Source: Bagarius yarrelli
Taxonomy: Eukaryota > Chordata > Actinopteri > Siluriformes > Sisoridae
Assembly: GCA_005784505.1 (NCBI GenBank)
Contig: VCAZ01000012.1
Span: forward strand, 4,035,011 to 4,099,010
Length of the DNA stretch: 64,000 nucleotides
Reading direction: 5' to 3'
Within the stretch, counting starts at the first letter, position 1. Every line of letters starts with the position of its first letter. Below the pieces are notes generated by a model. The model made no database searches and had not been told where the DNA came from. It saw nothing but the letters and a program-made list of their open reading frames with translations. Made by a program: the position numbers and the translations under genes. Below are positions 51,272 through 63,011 of this stretch, in pieces.

Positions 51272-52320
51272 ATCTGCTTCTGACCAATAATAAGAAGGCA
51301 AATACTCTCCCACATACATATCAGCAACAAGCTCTCCCACATACATATCAGCAACAAGTCATTCTTTTCCATAAACTTATTTACACAGATAGATCAAAAA
51401 TGGACAGTCATGTTTCTGCAGCAAAAGTCATTGGGCAATTACAGTATGGCATCCATATTCCAGACCAAAGCTCAGTTTTTACAGCTGAACACAGGCTTTG
51501 ATGTTGGCTCTGGAACAAATTTGTTACAAAAAAGTTAAGGAACACAATTTTATTATGTTTACTGGCTTCGAAATCTTGCCTACAAGCATTACAATTCTTT
51601 GAACTGGAGCATCCCATTATTACTGACATCTTAATCAAAGTGAATGAACTACAGATAAACTTTTACAATAAAGTTTTCTGCTGGATCCCAGGACATGCTG
51701 GAATACTTCGAAATGAGCAAGCAGACAAAGTCACCAAAACAGCCTTACAGGAGAAATTAAAGAGTGCAAAATCCCACCTTCAGACCTGAAACCACAAATA
51801 AACAAATATATCCAGGAAAAATGGCAAGCAGAATGGGATCAGTGCCTGAATAGCAAACTGTTCAAAATCTATCCTATAGATTTATCCTTTTAACTCGAGA
51901 GGATAAAGCTATTTATACAAGATGTCGTATCAATTACACTAGATTTACCCATAGACAGTTACTTGAAGGAAAAGCTGCTTGAAATGTAAATACTGTAACG
52001 AAAGCTTAACAGTGAAACACATACTTCTGAAATGTCCTATTTTCAGTGTCATAAGTCACTTTTTATCAGGAGGAAAGTAATAGACTTGTTTTCAAATATG
52101 CATCCATCAAAAATGGTGTTCTTAATAAAAATAAATTTTAAAAAACTCTTTTTAGATTTTATATTATATATTATTGTTACTGGTGCATTTTTATTTTTAT
52201 GCATCTGTGTTTTATAGAAATGTGTTTATATTGTATTTATAAATTGTTTTTAAATATTTTTTGTTTTACAATGAAATAGCCACTAAAGCTGATATACATT
52301 CAATAAACATTCATTTATTT
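51272..52320 (+). mobile_element. 3' fragment of a second LINE with RNase H, plus orientation
   Basis: A different non-LTR element nested in the first, reading the opposite way. It begins within the RNase H domain: IYTDRSK near 51390 holds the first Asp and FTAEH near 51480 the Glu. The expected TDS block near 51560 is damaged. CWIPGHAGILRNEQADK at about 51678-51728 holds the late His/Asp. A C-terminal zinc-knuckle-like KCKYCNESLTVKHILLKC lies at about 51982-52038, then an AT-rich 3' UTR ending in AATAAA-containing sequence near 52301. Several frameshifts are present. The domain order suggests the I/Jockey-like LINE assemblage. The 5' part is missing, as expected from incomplete reverse transcription. 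Confidence 0.8.
51305..51358. repeat. 27-bp perfect tandem duplication
   Basis: The unit from CTCTCCC to CAACAAG occurs twice head to tail (51305-51331 and 51332-51358) without a mismatch, just upstream of the RNase H block. Perfect identity in otherwise decayed sequence suggests a recent slip or an assembly artefact. Confidence 0.9.
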
Positions 52321-53080
52321 CTTATCTTCTTTTCTCTGTCCATATGACACACCTTTCTTTCTGTCCCCTTATCACTTCTGCTGTAGTTTGCCATCTAGAA
52401 ACACTAACCGACCGCCCAAAGCTTGTTTCAACTTCTGTCTAAATTCTCCACAGTATTTTTTCTTTTTCTGCTTCCACCACTTGGTTTTCTTATCTACCTT
52501 TGATCTTTTCTTCATCCAGGCCAACATCTTCATCCTGTCTGCCTACATTCTCTCCCACCACAACTATACAGTCACTAATGTTATTCACATTGCGTCATCT
52601 ACATAAGATCTACCTGTGAGCTCACTCCTTCGCTCTTATAAGTCATTATATCCTCCTCTCTCTTTTGTAAAAAGGTATTTACCACAGCCATATTTATCCT
52701 CCTAGCAAAGTTTACTACCATCTGTCCTTTACTGTTCAATTCCCTGACTCCAAACCTGTCCAACACTTCCTCATCACCTCTGTTCCCTCCACAGTCTGCA
52801 ACTATCACTACTCTCTCTCCTCTGGGAATACTCACAATTACCTCATCTAACTCACTCCAGAACCTCTCTTTCTCTTCTAACTCACAACCTACTTGTGGGG
52901 GACTCATCACCCTATCTTGACACTCTTTTCAGAACATTCTTCACAAACTCCTCTTTCAGGATCACTCCTACCCCATTTCTCTTCTATCCACACCAGGATA
53001 AAACAACTTGAATCCTGATCCAATACCCCGATTCAAGCCTTGCTACGCTCCCCCTTGATCGCCTGTACACACAGTATATC

Positions 53081-54442
53081 TACAGTCTTATACAAAAGTT
53101 TAGGCACTCCTTGATAAATAACAGATTTTGGTGATGTTCTAATTGAAAAGATGTTAACACAGTCTCTCTTGGAAACGGAAAAATGCACAATATTTTCAGC
53201 AAACATTAATGCATAGTTACTTTTGATGCCATAAATTGAAAAAAATAAAAAAAAAAGTATTTTATGGCACCCTAAGAGTTCCAGAGTCTCAGATTCTTTT
53301 TACAAGGTTTCAGACCTTAACTAGCTCAGTAGATCTGATGCATGGCAACAGCTGTCATTAGTAAACGCCAATTTTAAAGCTTTACAAATACTTTGACTCT
53401 TCAAACCTTGTGCACACACTTGCGGACACTCAACAACCATGGGTTCCTCTAAGCAGCTGTGTAAGACTCTGAAAATGAAAGTTATTGATGCGCACAATGC
53501 AGGAGAAGGCTACAGGAGGATAGCAATGCGTTTGTCAGCTTGCAGTTTCCACAGTGAGAAATGTAATTAAGAGATGGCAGTTCAGGGGAACTGTGGAGGT
53601 CAAGATGAGATCTGGAAGACCAAGAAAACTCCCGGAGAGAACTGCTCGTATGCTGGTCAGAAGACAAATCAAACCCCCCATTTGACTGCAAAAAAACCTG
53701 CAGGTAGATTTAGCAGACTCAGGAGTGGTAGTGCACCGTTCCACTGTGCAGCAATGCTTGCACAGACAAGACCTTCATGGAAGAGTCAGCAGAAGGAAAC
53801 CCTACCTGCGTCCCCATCATAAAATCCAACGGCAGAAGTATGCAACAAAACATCTACAGAAAAAGTGCTGTGGACTGATGAAGTTAAAATAGAACTCTTT
53901 GGCCACAATCAGCAAAGGCATGTTTGGAGAAAAAAAGGAGCAGCATTTTATAAAAAGAACACCTTTCCAACTGTTAAGCATGGGGGTGGATCTATCATGC
54001 TTTGGGGTTTTGTTGCAGCCAGTGGCACAGGAGACATTGCATGGGTGGAGGGAAGAATGGATTCCACTAAATACCAGCAAATTCTGGAAGCAAACATCAC
54101 ACCATCTGTAAAAAAGCTGAAGCTGAAAAGAGGATAGCTTCTACAACAGGACAATGATCCTAAACATACCTCGAAATCCATTATGGAATACCTCAAGAGA
54201 CACAAGCTAAAGGTTTTGGAATGGCCATCACAGTCCCTTGATTTAACATCATTGAAAATTTGTGGGAAGAGCTGTGCATGCAAGACGACCAAAGACATGG
54301 CATGACATGGCATCAATGTTTGCTGAAAATATTGTGCATTTTTTCCATTTCCAAGAGAGACTGTGTTAACATCTTTTCAATTAGAAAATCCCCAAAATCT
54401 GTTATTTATCAAGGGGTGCCTAAACTTTTGCATAAGACTGTA
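53081..54442 (+). mobile_element. full-length Tc1-like transposon with ~130-bp ITRs
   Basis: Both ends are present. The left ITR (53083 to about 53212) and the right ITR (about 54312-54440) are inverted copies that begin CAGTCTTAT and differ at about six positions plus one indel by eye. TA lies at both borders (53081-53082 and 54441-54442), the classic Tc1/mariner target duplication. Removing the element with one TA rejoins the LINE endonuclease start MMERRKVDILCVQ, which shows insertion into the LINE after it arrived. Confidence 0.93.
53439..54263 (+). pseudogene. Tc1-like DDE transposase, frameshifted
   Basis: Catalyses cut-and-paste transposition in intact relatives. ATG 53439 opens MGSSKQLCKTLKMKVID, leading to a helix-turn-helix region that shifts frame near 53540. 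WTDEVKIELFG at about 53868-53900 carries the first catalytic Asp, GGGSIMLWGFVAASG lies at about 53980-54025, and QDNDPKHTSKS, with GAC at 54150-54152, carries the second. The terminal block around 54233-54263 (SLDL … ENLW) holds the Glu but needs one base inserted. At least three frame breaks and a stop at about 54135 make it inactive as given. The reading frame between breaks is well kept, so decay is limited. Confidence 0.85.
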
Positions 54443-54803
54443 CCTTCCTTCTCTCCATCATAACCACCAGCTCTCTACCTTTCCCTATCATTGTCCCAAC
54501 ATTTAGCAGCCCCTATTCTCAGTCCTACACTCATTTCCTCTGCTCTGTCTATTAATGCATCCTCCTCCTCTCCAACTTGTCCAACAGTGGCCCAATTTCC
54601 GCTAGCACCCTGTGGGTCAACAGTGCCGGTGGCGGTCGTTGTTAATCGGTCCTCGACCGATCCGGTATGAAATAACAACTGATGATTTGCATATTTGGAT
54701 TTGGCAAAGTTTTATGTCGGATGCCCTTCCTGACACAACCCTCTCTATTTCTCCAGGCTTGGAACTGGCACAGAAGTCATTGGCTTGTGACCCCTGTGGC
54801 TAG

Positions 54804-56118
54804 ATAAATGTTTTGCAAATTTTAATGTTTCATATTAATACAGTATAATATACTACTAATTCAATCAACTGAATCGTAGGTACATTAAAGTGTTATGTTT
54901 TTAACAAGAAAGAACCTCTATAAGCTTATGGTATACTAGAAGCTGTGCAGCCCAAAAAACCCGCTATGAAATAAAAAATATATACTGTTGGGATTAAATT
55001 AATATAATTTAATGAAACAAATATTAGAATTATATATTTGTAAATGTAGGTCAGCTTCTGATATTGTTAGAGGCTTCTGATATTGTTAGAGGCTTTACTG
55101 GCCCTGACTGCACATCACTAAATTGACCGATATCAAAACTAATCAAACTAATCTGTTTAATTAAAGATTTAATAAACAGATAAATAACATTAAACCGTAA
55201 TATTTGACAAATATAAATTAGAGCCTATAGTGAATAGACACACTCTGGCCAGCAGATAGCGCTCTTACATCAGACAACCTGACAGCTTATATTGTTCCAC
55301 AGTGTGCCATATAACTATGTGTAATTGTGCATTTTTACCTTTCTTCAGTATACAGTATAGTTCCATTCACTAAAACTTTATATTACTTACAATATTTACT
55401 GTAAGAAATTAGTAGTAATAGTGGGACAGGCTATCAAAATTTTACTCAATAAATGATGTATTATATGCTTATAAAGGAACTTTATGCTAATTTAAAGGAA
55501 CTTGGAATAGGGTGCGTAAGTGTTAAACAAACCTTAATTTTCTGGCATTTATTAAACAGTTATTAGCTCCCATGTAGTTATTGTTACATCTAGTGGTGAA
55601 ACACGGAAACTGCACTTAGTGTTTGTAGAGGTATCAGGTCTGAACAGCAGGCATGACTGCTTTAATCATTCTCCTTGTAAAGCGTTGCTGTGTTCGGTGC
55701 TGATGGGCTACACAGCAAAACAACAGGCCCAGACATACAAACACGCATATTATGTGTAAGCTAAACTTTATATAATGTTTAACGATTTCAGTGTTATTTC
55801 ATTGTGTTTCTTTAAACTGTTTAATAAAATACTGTCGACTAAACGGCTTTAATGGACTTTGATTGTTTTTTCTTCAGTGCCCAATTCCCATGCAGGTCAA
55901 TACTTGCAAATAAAGGTAAATACATAAGATGCAGAACAGAAAGACAGACAGACAAAGTTGTTTACATTTAGAAGTGGTGGCTGTCTTGGATGTTGGGCAG
56001 TTCAGTTGGGGTTAGTTGACTTTTTCCTTAAAGGTAATCACATTTAATATATTTACAATGACAGGTCTGTTTTTTAATTTTTTTTCTTCATATTACTTTC
56101 TGGATTTTTTGTCCTACT
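54804..56118. other. intergenic DNA, no gene
   Basis: AT-rich DNA. It includes a forward CTCF-like site at 55249-55263 and a weak reverse one near 55588. Nothing else recognised. Confidence 0.45.
55249..55263 (+). promoter_or_regulatory. CTCF-like motif, forward orientation
   Basis: CCAGCAGATAGCGCT fits the CTCF core CCASYAGRKGGC at 11 of 12 positions and extends into the often-seen GCT end. A single mismatch (A for G) is present. It is the best such match noticed between six2 and six3. Binding is inferred. Confidence 0.4.
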
Positions 56119-56250
56119 TCATTTACAGTTATGGCAATTGACAGACATCTTTTTTCCAGAGCGGCTGTGCTGTTGTGCTGGAGCCCAGCAGTGGCCACTT
56201 GGTGGTGCTGGGAACTGAACTCTTAAACTTTTGATCAGCAGTCCAGATTA
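56119..56250 (+). repeat. SINE/MITE-like dispersed repeat, diverged copy
   Basis: 'catttacagttatggcaatt', 'cccagcagtggccacttggt' and 'gatcagcagtccagatta' follow the same order as in the copy at 45884. It is more diverged than the others. Confidence 0.65.
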
Positions 56251-56708
56251 CTTTTAATAAATCATTCACAACACTTTCTTCACCTTTTTTAGCTTCTTCG
56301 AAGAATATTTTTTTATGTTATGTAGTTAGTCCCATGAGAGGAGGCAAAAACAGGGCACTGAACTACCACCAAGGTCTTTTGTAAAAAGCAAGAAAAGAGC
56401 CTTGCAGAATACATAAAGACTGCAGCTGGCCTAATCTATTTTCTAGGCATAATAAAACAAAAATGAATGAATAGTTAGGAAAATAAGACAGAATGTATTA
56501 AAATAGAAATTAAGAAAATATAATAACCCCTAAACAGGTTTATAGTTTTCTTTTACAGCTGGCTGTGCATTATCGCTGTAATTATACATGGCCAGTTGTG
56601 ACTGGTTCTTGGCTTTCATGAATAGGTAACCCTGTCTTTCCATATATTGCCCACAACCTACAAGTTTAGCTTCAAGTTCAAATCTGGGATTTAACTGAAA
56701 TAACTTTC

Positions 56709-57670
56709 TAAAACCCAAAAAGTATTGTTATTAGACGTGGTTGTAGACAGGTTGGGCCATTTACATCAGCAGAAAAAGAGACACTTGTGACCCTTGCTTG
56801 TGCACTCAATGCACTAGGGAATATAATCCCACCCCACTTTACAATCCCTTGTGTCCATTTTAAAGATCATTTTATTCATAATGGCACCTGCTAGTATTGA
56901 AACAATTAATGCATCTAGGTGGATGCTAGAGAAGTCCTCAGTAGATAAAGTCCTCCTATTATACTGGACAACCACTCATCCCATCTGTCTCTGAGAGGAA
57001 TAATTTTTTGCAGAGACAATGGTATTGTCATACTTTCCACCCCACTGCTCTCATAAACTATAGCCGCCGGATTGCACTGTTTACTGTGAACTCCTTTTGT
57101 GGATCACGAATAAAGAGCCACTCACGCCTGATAATTACTGGCATTGTAAGGTAGGCAGCAACACCAGCAAATATGCAAAGAGTTTTTAGGTGCACCGGCA
57201 TTTGGGCATTTAATCTGGAGGTCTTTAAGATTCTTTTGACTTTGCTCCTTCTTTGGTGACAGACCATCCTCCTCTACTGCAGATCTACTATTTTATCTAC
57301 CCTACCTGCACCTCCCGCATGTCCACTAGTGCCGCAGATGATATCTGCAGCTCTTCTGTCTCCACCTGCTGTAGCTCAACCACTGCCACCTATCTGTACA
57401 GCCTGCAACTGCTGTAACTGCACAAATGACACCTTCCTGTTCTCACCCTAAAGCAAGACCAAAAAAATCTTCCAACAAGGGAGAAAATGAAAGACTGCAA
57501 TTCTTACATCCCAGAGTAAGATGCAGTGGAATTGTAAAAGAAGCAAAAGAAAGGAAGAATAAGGTAAAATAAAAAATAAAGCCAAAACACAAGCAAAGAA
57601 AAACAAAAAAATCTGGACACTTTTACTGACTCTGACAAAGAAGAGGATTTCTGCATTGCTTGTTGGGAGA
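56709..57670 (+). pseudogene. pogo/Tigger-like DDE transposase relic with C-terminal zinc-finger remnant
   Basis: A decayed transposase of the pogo/Tigger (jerky-type) group. In order: RRGCRQVGPFTSAEKETLVT at about 56730-56790; LACALNALGNIIPPHF at about 56790-56840; CVHFKDHF; LDNHSS with the second catalytic Asp (GAC 56967-56969); FCRDNGIVIL at about 57009-57040; PPDCTVY with the third Asp (GAT 57070-57072); FRCTGIWAFNLEVF at about 57186-57227; then a Lys-rich stretch and an acidic DSDKEEDFCIAC at about 57625-57662. That last piece resembles the start of the PHD-type finger found at the end of some fish members. Many stops and frameshifts. The 5' part with the first Asp was not found. Confidence 0.72.
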
Positions 57671-58379
57671 GAGGTTTGTGTACAGTGCTGACAATGCAGA
57701 GCGTAGACCCACCAGGCCAATTACACCTGCCACAACTATTAGACTCTAAGAGTCTCTTATATGTTTCTTTCTCTCCTACCCATTCTCTGTCACACACTCA
57801 TACACTAACCACACACACAGATCAGTTAAGTTCAGCACAGTTAAGAAGCGTTCAGAGAAATATTTCAGAAAATCATTATATTTTGTTCACATATATTTAG
57901 TTAAATTTTAGGTAGGTCTACTAATTAACTAAAATTTTTATTTTTAATTATTATTATTTCTCTTATAGTAAATTAACAATTAGCTATTTAATAATAAAAC
58001 TGCTTTCACGAATTAAAATATGGACTGCCCTGTGTGATATATAACTTATGTTATGATATTAATGAAGTTAAACGTCCCCTTACACTCTTATGGTGTCACT
58101 TTTTGACTTTGTGTATTATTATACACACGCATGTTATGTAGGTAGATATGTTGTAAGAGAGCTTCCTTTTCCAGAGCGGGATACGTAAGGTTTGTAATTA
58201 CCACAGAGGGCGCTAGAAGCACACATCCCTGAATGTTTGACTAGCGCAAAAGGAGTTGGCTAACAAGGCTACTACTACTACTAGTAGGAAGATAATAATA
58301 ATAATAGTAAGTAATAATAATAATAATTAGATATAATAATAATAATAATAAATAACTATTTCTCGCCCGCAGAGACTAT
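57671..58379. other. intergenic DNA with a (TAA)n array
   Basis: AT-rich. A (TAA)n-type array occupies 58292-58355. At 58201-58216, CCACAGAGGGCGCTAG resembles the strong 3' half of a CTCF site but is one base short of the usual core, so it is noted without being called. Confidence 0.45.
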
Positions 58380-58760
58380 CGGCCACTTCCGAATGCTACT
58401 TTCGGTTTTGTCGGAACTTTTCTCTATCAACGGACCGTATAAAGTCCTCTGGCTTCGCGTAAAACAGGACATCTGTTTAAAGGAGTTTTTTTGCTAATAA
58501 ACTCCTTTCGAATGGCTTCTATTGTTGTCGCGTCTGAGATTATTTACAGAACGAGTCAATTTCTAAATGGTTTCATGATTGTTGAGCAGGGTCGCGGTAG
58601 GAGGCGGTGAGGAGTGTATGGGCGGCGCAGCGGGGCTCCAGCGGGAGCGGTGCTAATTGAGGAGGCCGAGCCAAGCTGAGATACGCGAATAAAGGGGCCA
58701 GAGCACCAGATCATCCCGCCGAGATCAGATTTAACGCAGAATCTAAAGCAAAAATAATTC
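58380..58760. promoter_or_regulatory. CpG-richer block, candidate enhancer or promoter
   Basis: The GC-richest non-coding stretch on the six3 side. From about 58590 it contains several CpGs, GGGCGG (about 58620), AGCGGGAGCGG and GCTAATTGAGG (homeodomain core). No coding frame is supported. It could be a six3 downstream enhancer or the start of an unannotated non-coding RNA. A CT-rich run at 58761-58805 follows. Confidence 0.35.
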
Positions 58761-58805
58761 CCCTCTCTCTCTTTCTCTTTCTCTTTCTCTCTCTCACTTT
58801 CTTTC

Positions 58806-59349
58806 TTTTTATGATAATTGTTGTAACTTCCATCTGTATAATGTAAAGACGAAACGCACCACTTTTTACTTTAAGCGTTCGAGTAAATCGAATAAATAAA
58901 TAACCTAGCCTATGTATTTGCGAAACAAGTGCATTTTCCCTCTTTAGTCGATTCTTCCTTCTTAATTCTAATATTTTATCTATTCAAGTTTCTCCCTTTT
59001 CTTTTTTAAAATGTTAGTGTTACTGAAGGGCTCCTGGTATGTTCTTGACTATAATCGGACATGGTGGCCCCCTGGCAGAATCGTTTATTATCTCTTATTA
59101 GACCAGTTTGTATTAAAATGCAAATATAATTATTACAAAATTTTTGTTTTACAAAACCAATCATTTTTTTGATATGCTTATATAAGTAATGTTTACTGTG
59201 TCATCAGCTACATAGTGATGATTAAGCAAAATGATCACGTGAGCGGCTGTTAAAATGTACAGGTGCTGCAAACGCCTAAGCTGCCTGTCAGTTCGCTATG
59301 TGCAAGAGGCGAGAGATCAGTGCTCTCTATAGTTCAGTTCTTTGTGTGT

Positions 59350-59386
<37 letters not shown>

Positions 59387-61657
59387 GGTGAGTAAAAAAA
59401 CGACAGAGTGCAAGTGAGTAAAACAGCGAAATGTTCTTATGATAGGAATCTGGCCAAATCGATTGTTCCACGAAATATTCTCATTGGACCTAATCCGTAA
59501 ATTATTTTTAAAAACCTTTGCACATCTGATCCTGTATGCTGCATCACACACAGGTTATGATCGCAGACTTGCCGCATGAATTAGCCCAGTGGTTTTTTCT
59601 ATTTTTGGCAAAGAGTTAGAAATTGCGTGTGTGACATTGCTGATCAGAATAACATGATTAGAGTGATTTTTTATTATCTCTATATAGACAAAATATTAAT
59701 GTCTTTCGCACGTGTGGATCTCACTAGTGACTTGCAAAGTTGTATTTTTGTTAACTACTGTTTGTCACACTTGAAAAAAATTATGAGAGTAATAGTTTGC
59801 ATAAATCCTTTTAACTAACCCAACGGAATATCACACGAACAACATCATTATTGAACCCAATAAAGATATAATAAGTAAACAAAAATTTTACGACTAAAAC
59901 AATTTAAAAAACAGAGGTTACGGCAGTTAAGCCTACCACTGCTTGGTTTCACCCAAAAACAATAAAAATAATTTATAAAATCTGCGTTCCTTATTTGTTT
60001 TACCTCTGTAGTCTAAAGTTGTATGTGATCGCTAAAGCATTAAGCTGACGTAAAAATCTCTGTTATGTGTTTAACCTAAATATTTTAGTATAGAAGAGAA
60101 AATCAATTTTTTTCCACTTCTTTTTGTTTCTAGTAGCCTGTCAATATATTTCCAAGTAATTTTAGTGTAGTTTATATATTACATCAAGTTAAATTACAAA
60201 TTGAGAATGTGACCGGATTTAATTTTATGTATGATTTAAATAAACCATTTGTAATTAGCATGTAAATGAATTTTCTAATGGTAAATTGACTTAAAATAAA
60301 GTCCTAAATTTTGACTAAAATTTTCAGATTCATTCTTTTTTTTATTAGGAACCCATAAATAACGTTACTTTTACGTTTCCAATAATGACTCAATGATTAA
60401 CAACTGCTAACTCTTACAGACCCCATGGTACAAGCGCAATTTATTCAGCACCGTCTTCCAGCCTTAGTACACCCCTATCTGGGTACATAAATACATCTTC
60501 CTTCTCAAGCCTGTAATGGAAAAGAGGTGGTTTTTTTTCTTTTTGCCAAAGCCCTGACTGTTCTGCATCTTATCTCCGTGCGTTCAGTCCGGGTCAGAGA
60601 AAACTGTGGCTCATTGACAGCTGCATGAATACACACGAATAAAAAAGTTGTGTTCACTTAACCGACGAATTTAGAGGGGGAAATCCAGGGCAGGGCGATC
60701 TTTTCTTACATCAGTCTGTAACTCGATTGGGCTCATTTGTCTATTTGCTAGGGTATGGGAACAGACGGAAATAAAGGTTTGGGCAAAAACATGGTAGTTT
60801 GTTGTTTTTGCACTTTTTGTTATTTGTCGCAAATCATGCACCTCTCTAACATGAGCCATATTTAATCGCAGTCTACTCCCTAAACCTCATGTATGTCTAT
60901 ATGACAATCCATAAAATAAAGATTACTCACACTGATATTTAGCATATAATTATAATAATACATTAAAATATAACATTATAATTATTTGTTTCAAAAAACG
61001 CCTACGTGCGTCCTACGCAATAAGAAAACATATCAGGGGTTTAACCACTAAACCTTAGAAGAAACCAACCAAACTTAGCATGTGCTCCATATCTTTGTTT
61101 GTAGGACAAAGGCTAGTTTTATTTACAATAATCTGGGGTCAAATAAGAACGAACGAACAAACAAATGAATGGATAAACGATTTAATTAGTTAACGAATGA
61201 ATAAATGAATGAATGAATGAATGTTTACCCACCAATGACTATTCCAGTCAGAAATAAGTCAACTGTTAGTAAATATAAAAATAACTGTTTTTACTGCCAG
61301 ATTAATTTGATTTCAAATGTGAGATCATAAAATTTCATTTATTTATTCTCAGGCTAAATTGTAATAACAACAAATGTTTAATTGTAACTAACGCACTGCT
61401 GTACATTCGTCTATTTGGTCAAATGTCTGATTCTTCCTGGGATAATTGCAACGTTTAGGCGTTTTTGGGGATTCAGGAAAAGCAAGTAAAGCGACATTTA
61501 ATTGCCCGTTCACAAATGCAGTGAAGTCTTAACATTTTTGTGAGACTATTCACTGTCGAGAATTTACCAATGAACGAGAGATAAAAAAATACTGTAATAG
61601 AACATCATAAGATAATAAGACACTGACGTGTAGAAGCAAGTCCCTGTTTTTTTTGTT

Positions 61658-61698
<41 letters not shown>

Positions 61699-61920
61699 AC
61701 ACTGTTTTTAAGGTAAGCCAACTGTATCCCACTATCAAAATAAAACCTATACAGCAAGTTGGTGTCTTGGTTGACATGAGGTGTGGATTGGCTGATATGG
61801 TGAATTGAGTCCAAGAAACGCTTTTCTCTCCGTACTGCTTCTCGCTTTTGGATGAAAAGCCCTTTCACTGTGGCTACAATAGAAGATTGGGCAAGGGGAG
61901 GAGTTCTTCATAATTAGTCC
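58806..61920. other. six3-side intergenic DNA with candidate regulatory patches
   Basis: AT-rich with patches of balanced composition: 59205-59335 (with an E-box CACGTG at 59236-59241), 60405-60870 and 61730-61900. TG arrays lie at 59343-59383 and 61661-61696, and a GAAT-type repeat at about 61194-61222. No gene is recognised. The patches may be six3 downstream enhancers, by position only. Confidence 0.4.
59343..59383. repeat. (TG)n microsatellite
   Basis: TG dinucleotides with one early interruption, about 40 bp. Confidence 0.95.
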
Positions 61921-63011
61921 ATTTAATTGTGCGTTTACTTATTTTTTTGTATATATTGGTGACTATCGGCAAAAGGAGAGCGGGTTTTCGTGTCTTAAAA
62001 ACTTCCTGGTTAGTACTTTATAGATGCTTATATGAATTCCCTCATCCAGAAGGTAGAATTTACAACATAAGAAGACTTTTTCATCTTTGACACTTGGAAA
62101 GTGAATGTTGTCATTGTGCCTGGTACTTGACAGGCAAGAAAATCATCAACTGAATTCATTATTATAAAATGAAATACTGTATTTTATCATAGAAATGTAT
62201 ACATTAACATAAACACGCAAGAAAGGAACATTGAGTAATTAAGCGCTCGAGGTTAAACAGGAAATTTTGTTTCTTTTGAACAGTCGAGTATATTTCACAT
62301 CTTGTTGCTCTTCTTTTGCATAAATTTCGACTGAAATCATTGTACTGAATGTATTAAAACAGAGAAACACAAACGACCAGAGCGCTTAATATTTACGTTC
62401 TGACAAATAGTTATGAACACCAATTCAAGAAAAGTAACCAGGAATAGAAAAGACAACGGAGACGTAGAGCAATATTATAGACAGCCATATTTCTACATAT
62501 ATATTACAAACTGGGAAAATGATCGCATTAATTAGGATATAGGCATAATTCAATATAAAATCTCAAAATAAAAATAAAAAATCTGAAACAGTTCCACATT
62601 TGACCAGTACCCCACACAGGCAGTGACAGCAGTGAAAAAAGGTGCTTACGACTCAAATGATTGTCTGATGAAACTAAAAAGAAAAAAAAAAGGATTGCAT
62701 CCTGGCTGCGCTGTGCATTACCACTCAAATAAAAAAAAAAAGAGGATGAACACCTGTTTGGAAATTTTCTCCTTCCGATGGTCCTGGGAGGAAAAAAAAG
62801 CTATCGATATTTCATGCAAGTGATGAGGGTAAGGGAAAGGCGTGGGTCCCGTTGAAAGCGCTTGAAAAAAAGACGTGCTTTTATATTTTTCTTTTCTTTT
62901 TTTCTCTCTTTCTCTGAATAATTATGTTTTTTTGTTTTCCCCGATAATTCATAGTGGGTTTTTTTCAGGTCCATATTTCCTGCAAATATTTTTCTCTGTC
63001 TTATTTGTGTA
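61921..63011 (-). other. probable six3 3' UTR and downstream DNA
   Basis: Directly downstream (minus strand) of the six3 stop. A TTTAAT at 61922-61927 reads ATTAAA on the minus strand and is the first plausible poly(A) signal I noticed, giving a 3' UTR of about 1.1 kb. Open frames at 62528-62823 lack domains. The UTR end is uncertain. Confidence 0.4.

Larger units (their letters stand above)
49425..54803 (-). mobile_element. LINE (APE endonuclease + RT), minus orientation, with nested insertions
   Basis: A non-LTR retrotransposon reading right to left. The 5' part is at about 54443-54803. The endonuclease domain begins MMERRKVDILCVQ across the Tc1 insertion at 54442/53081 and continues at 52599-52910 (CELEEKERFWSELDEV … GQMVVNFARR). 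The reverse transcriptase follows at about 51000-49850, with EQQYGF near 50550, YDRVPREE near 50235-50262 and GLHQGPALSPFLFA (motif B) at about 50058-50100. Further left it reads ALERRGMKVSRSKTEYMC. The 3' end at about 49425-49490 has the TTC-repeat tail and 'tcaccacagc' end typical of a fish LINE. The FADD box (motif C) is missing through a small deletion near 50005-50020, and the frame is broken repeatedly. It is interrupted by the elements at 50263, 51272 and 53081. The clade is not determined. Confidence 0.85.

Noticed and set aside
55588..55599. reverse CTCF-like match TACATCTAGTGG
   Set aside because: 10 of 12 core positions, expected by chance at this density, and its orientation does not fit the diverging pattern.
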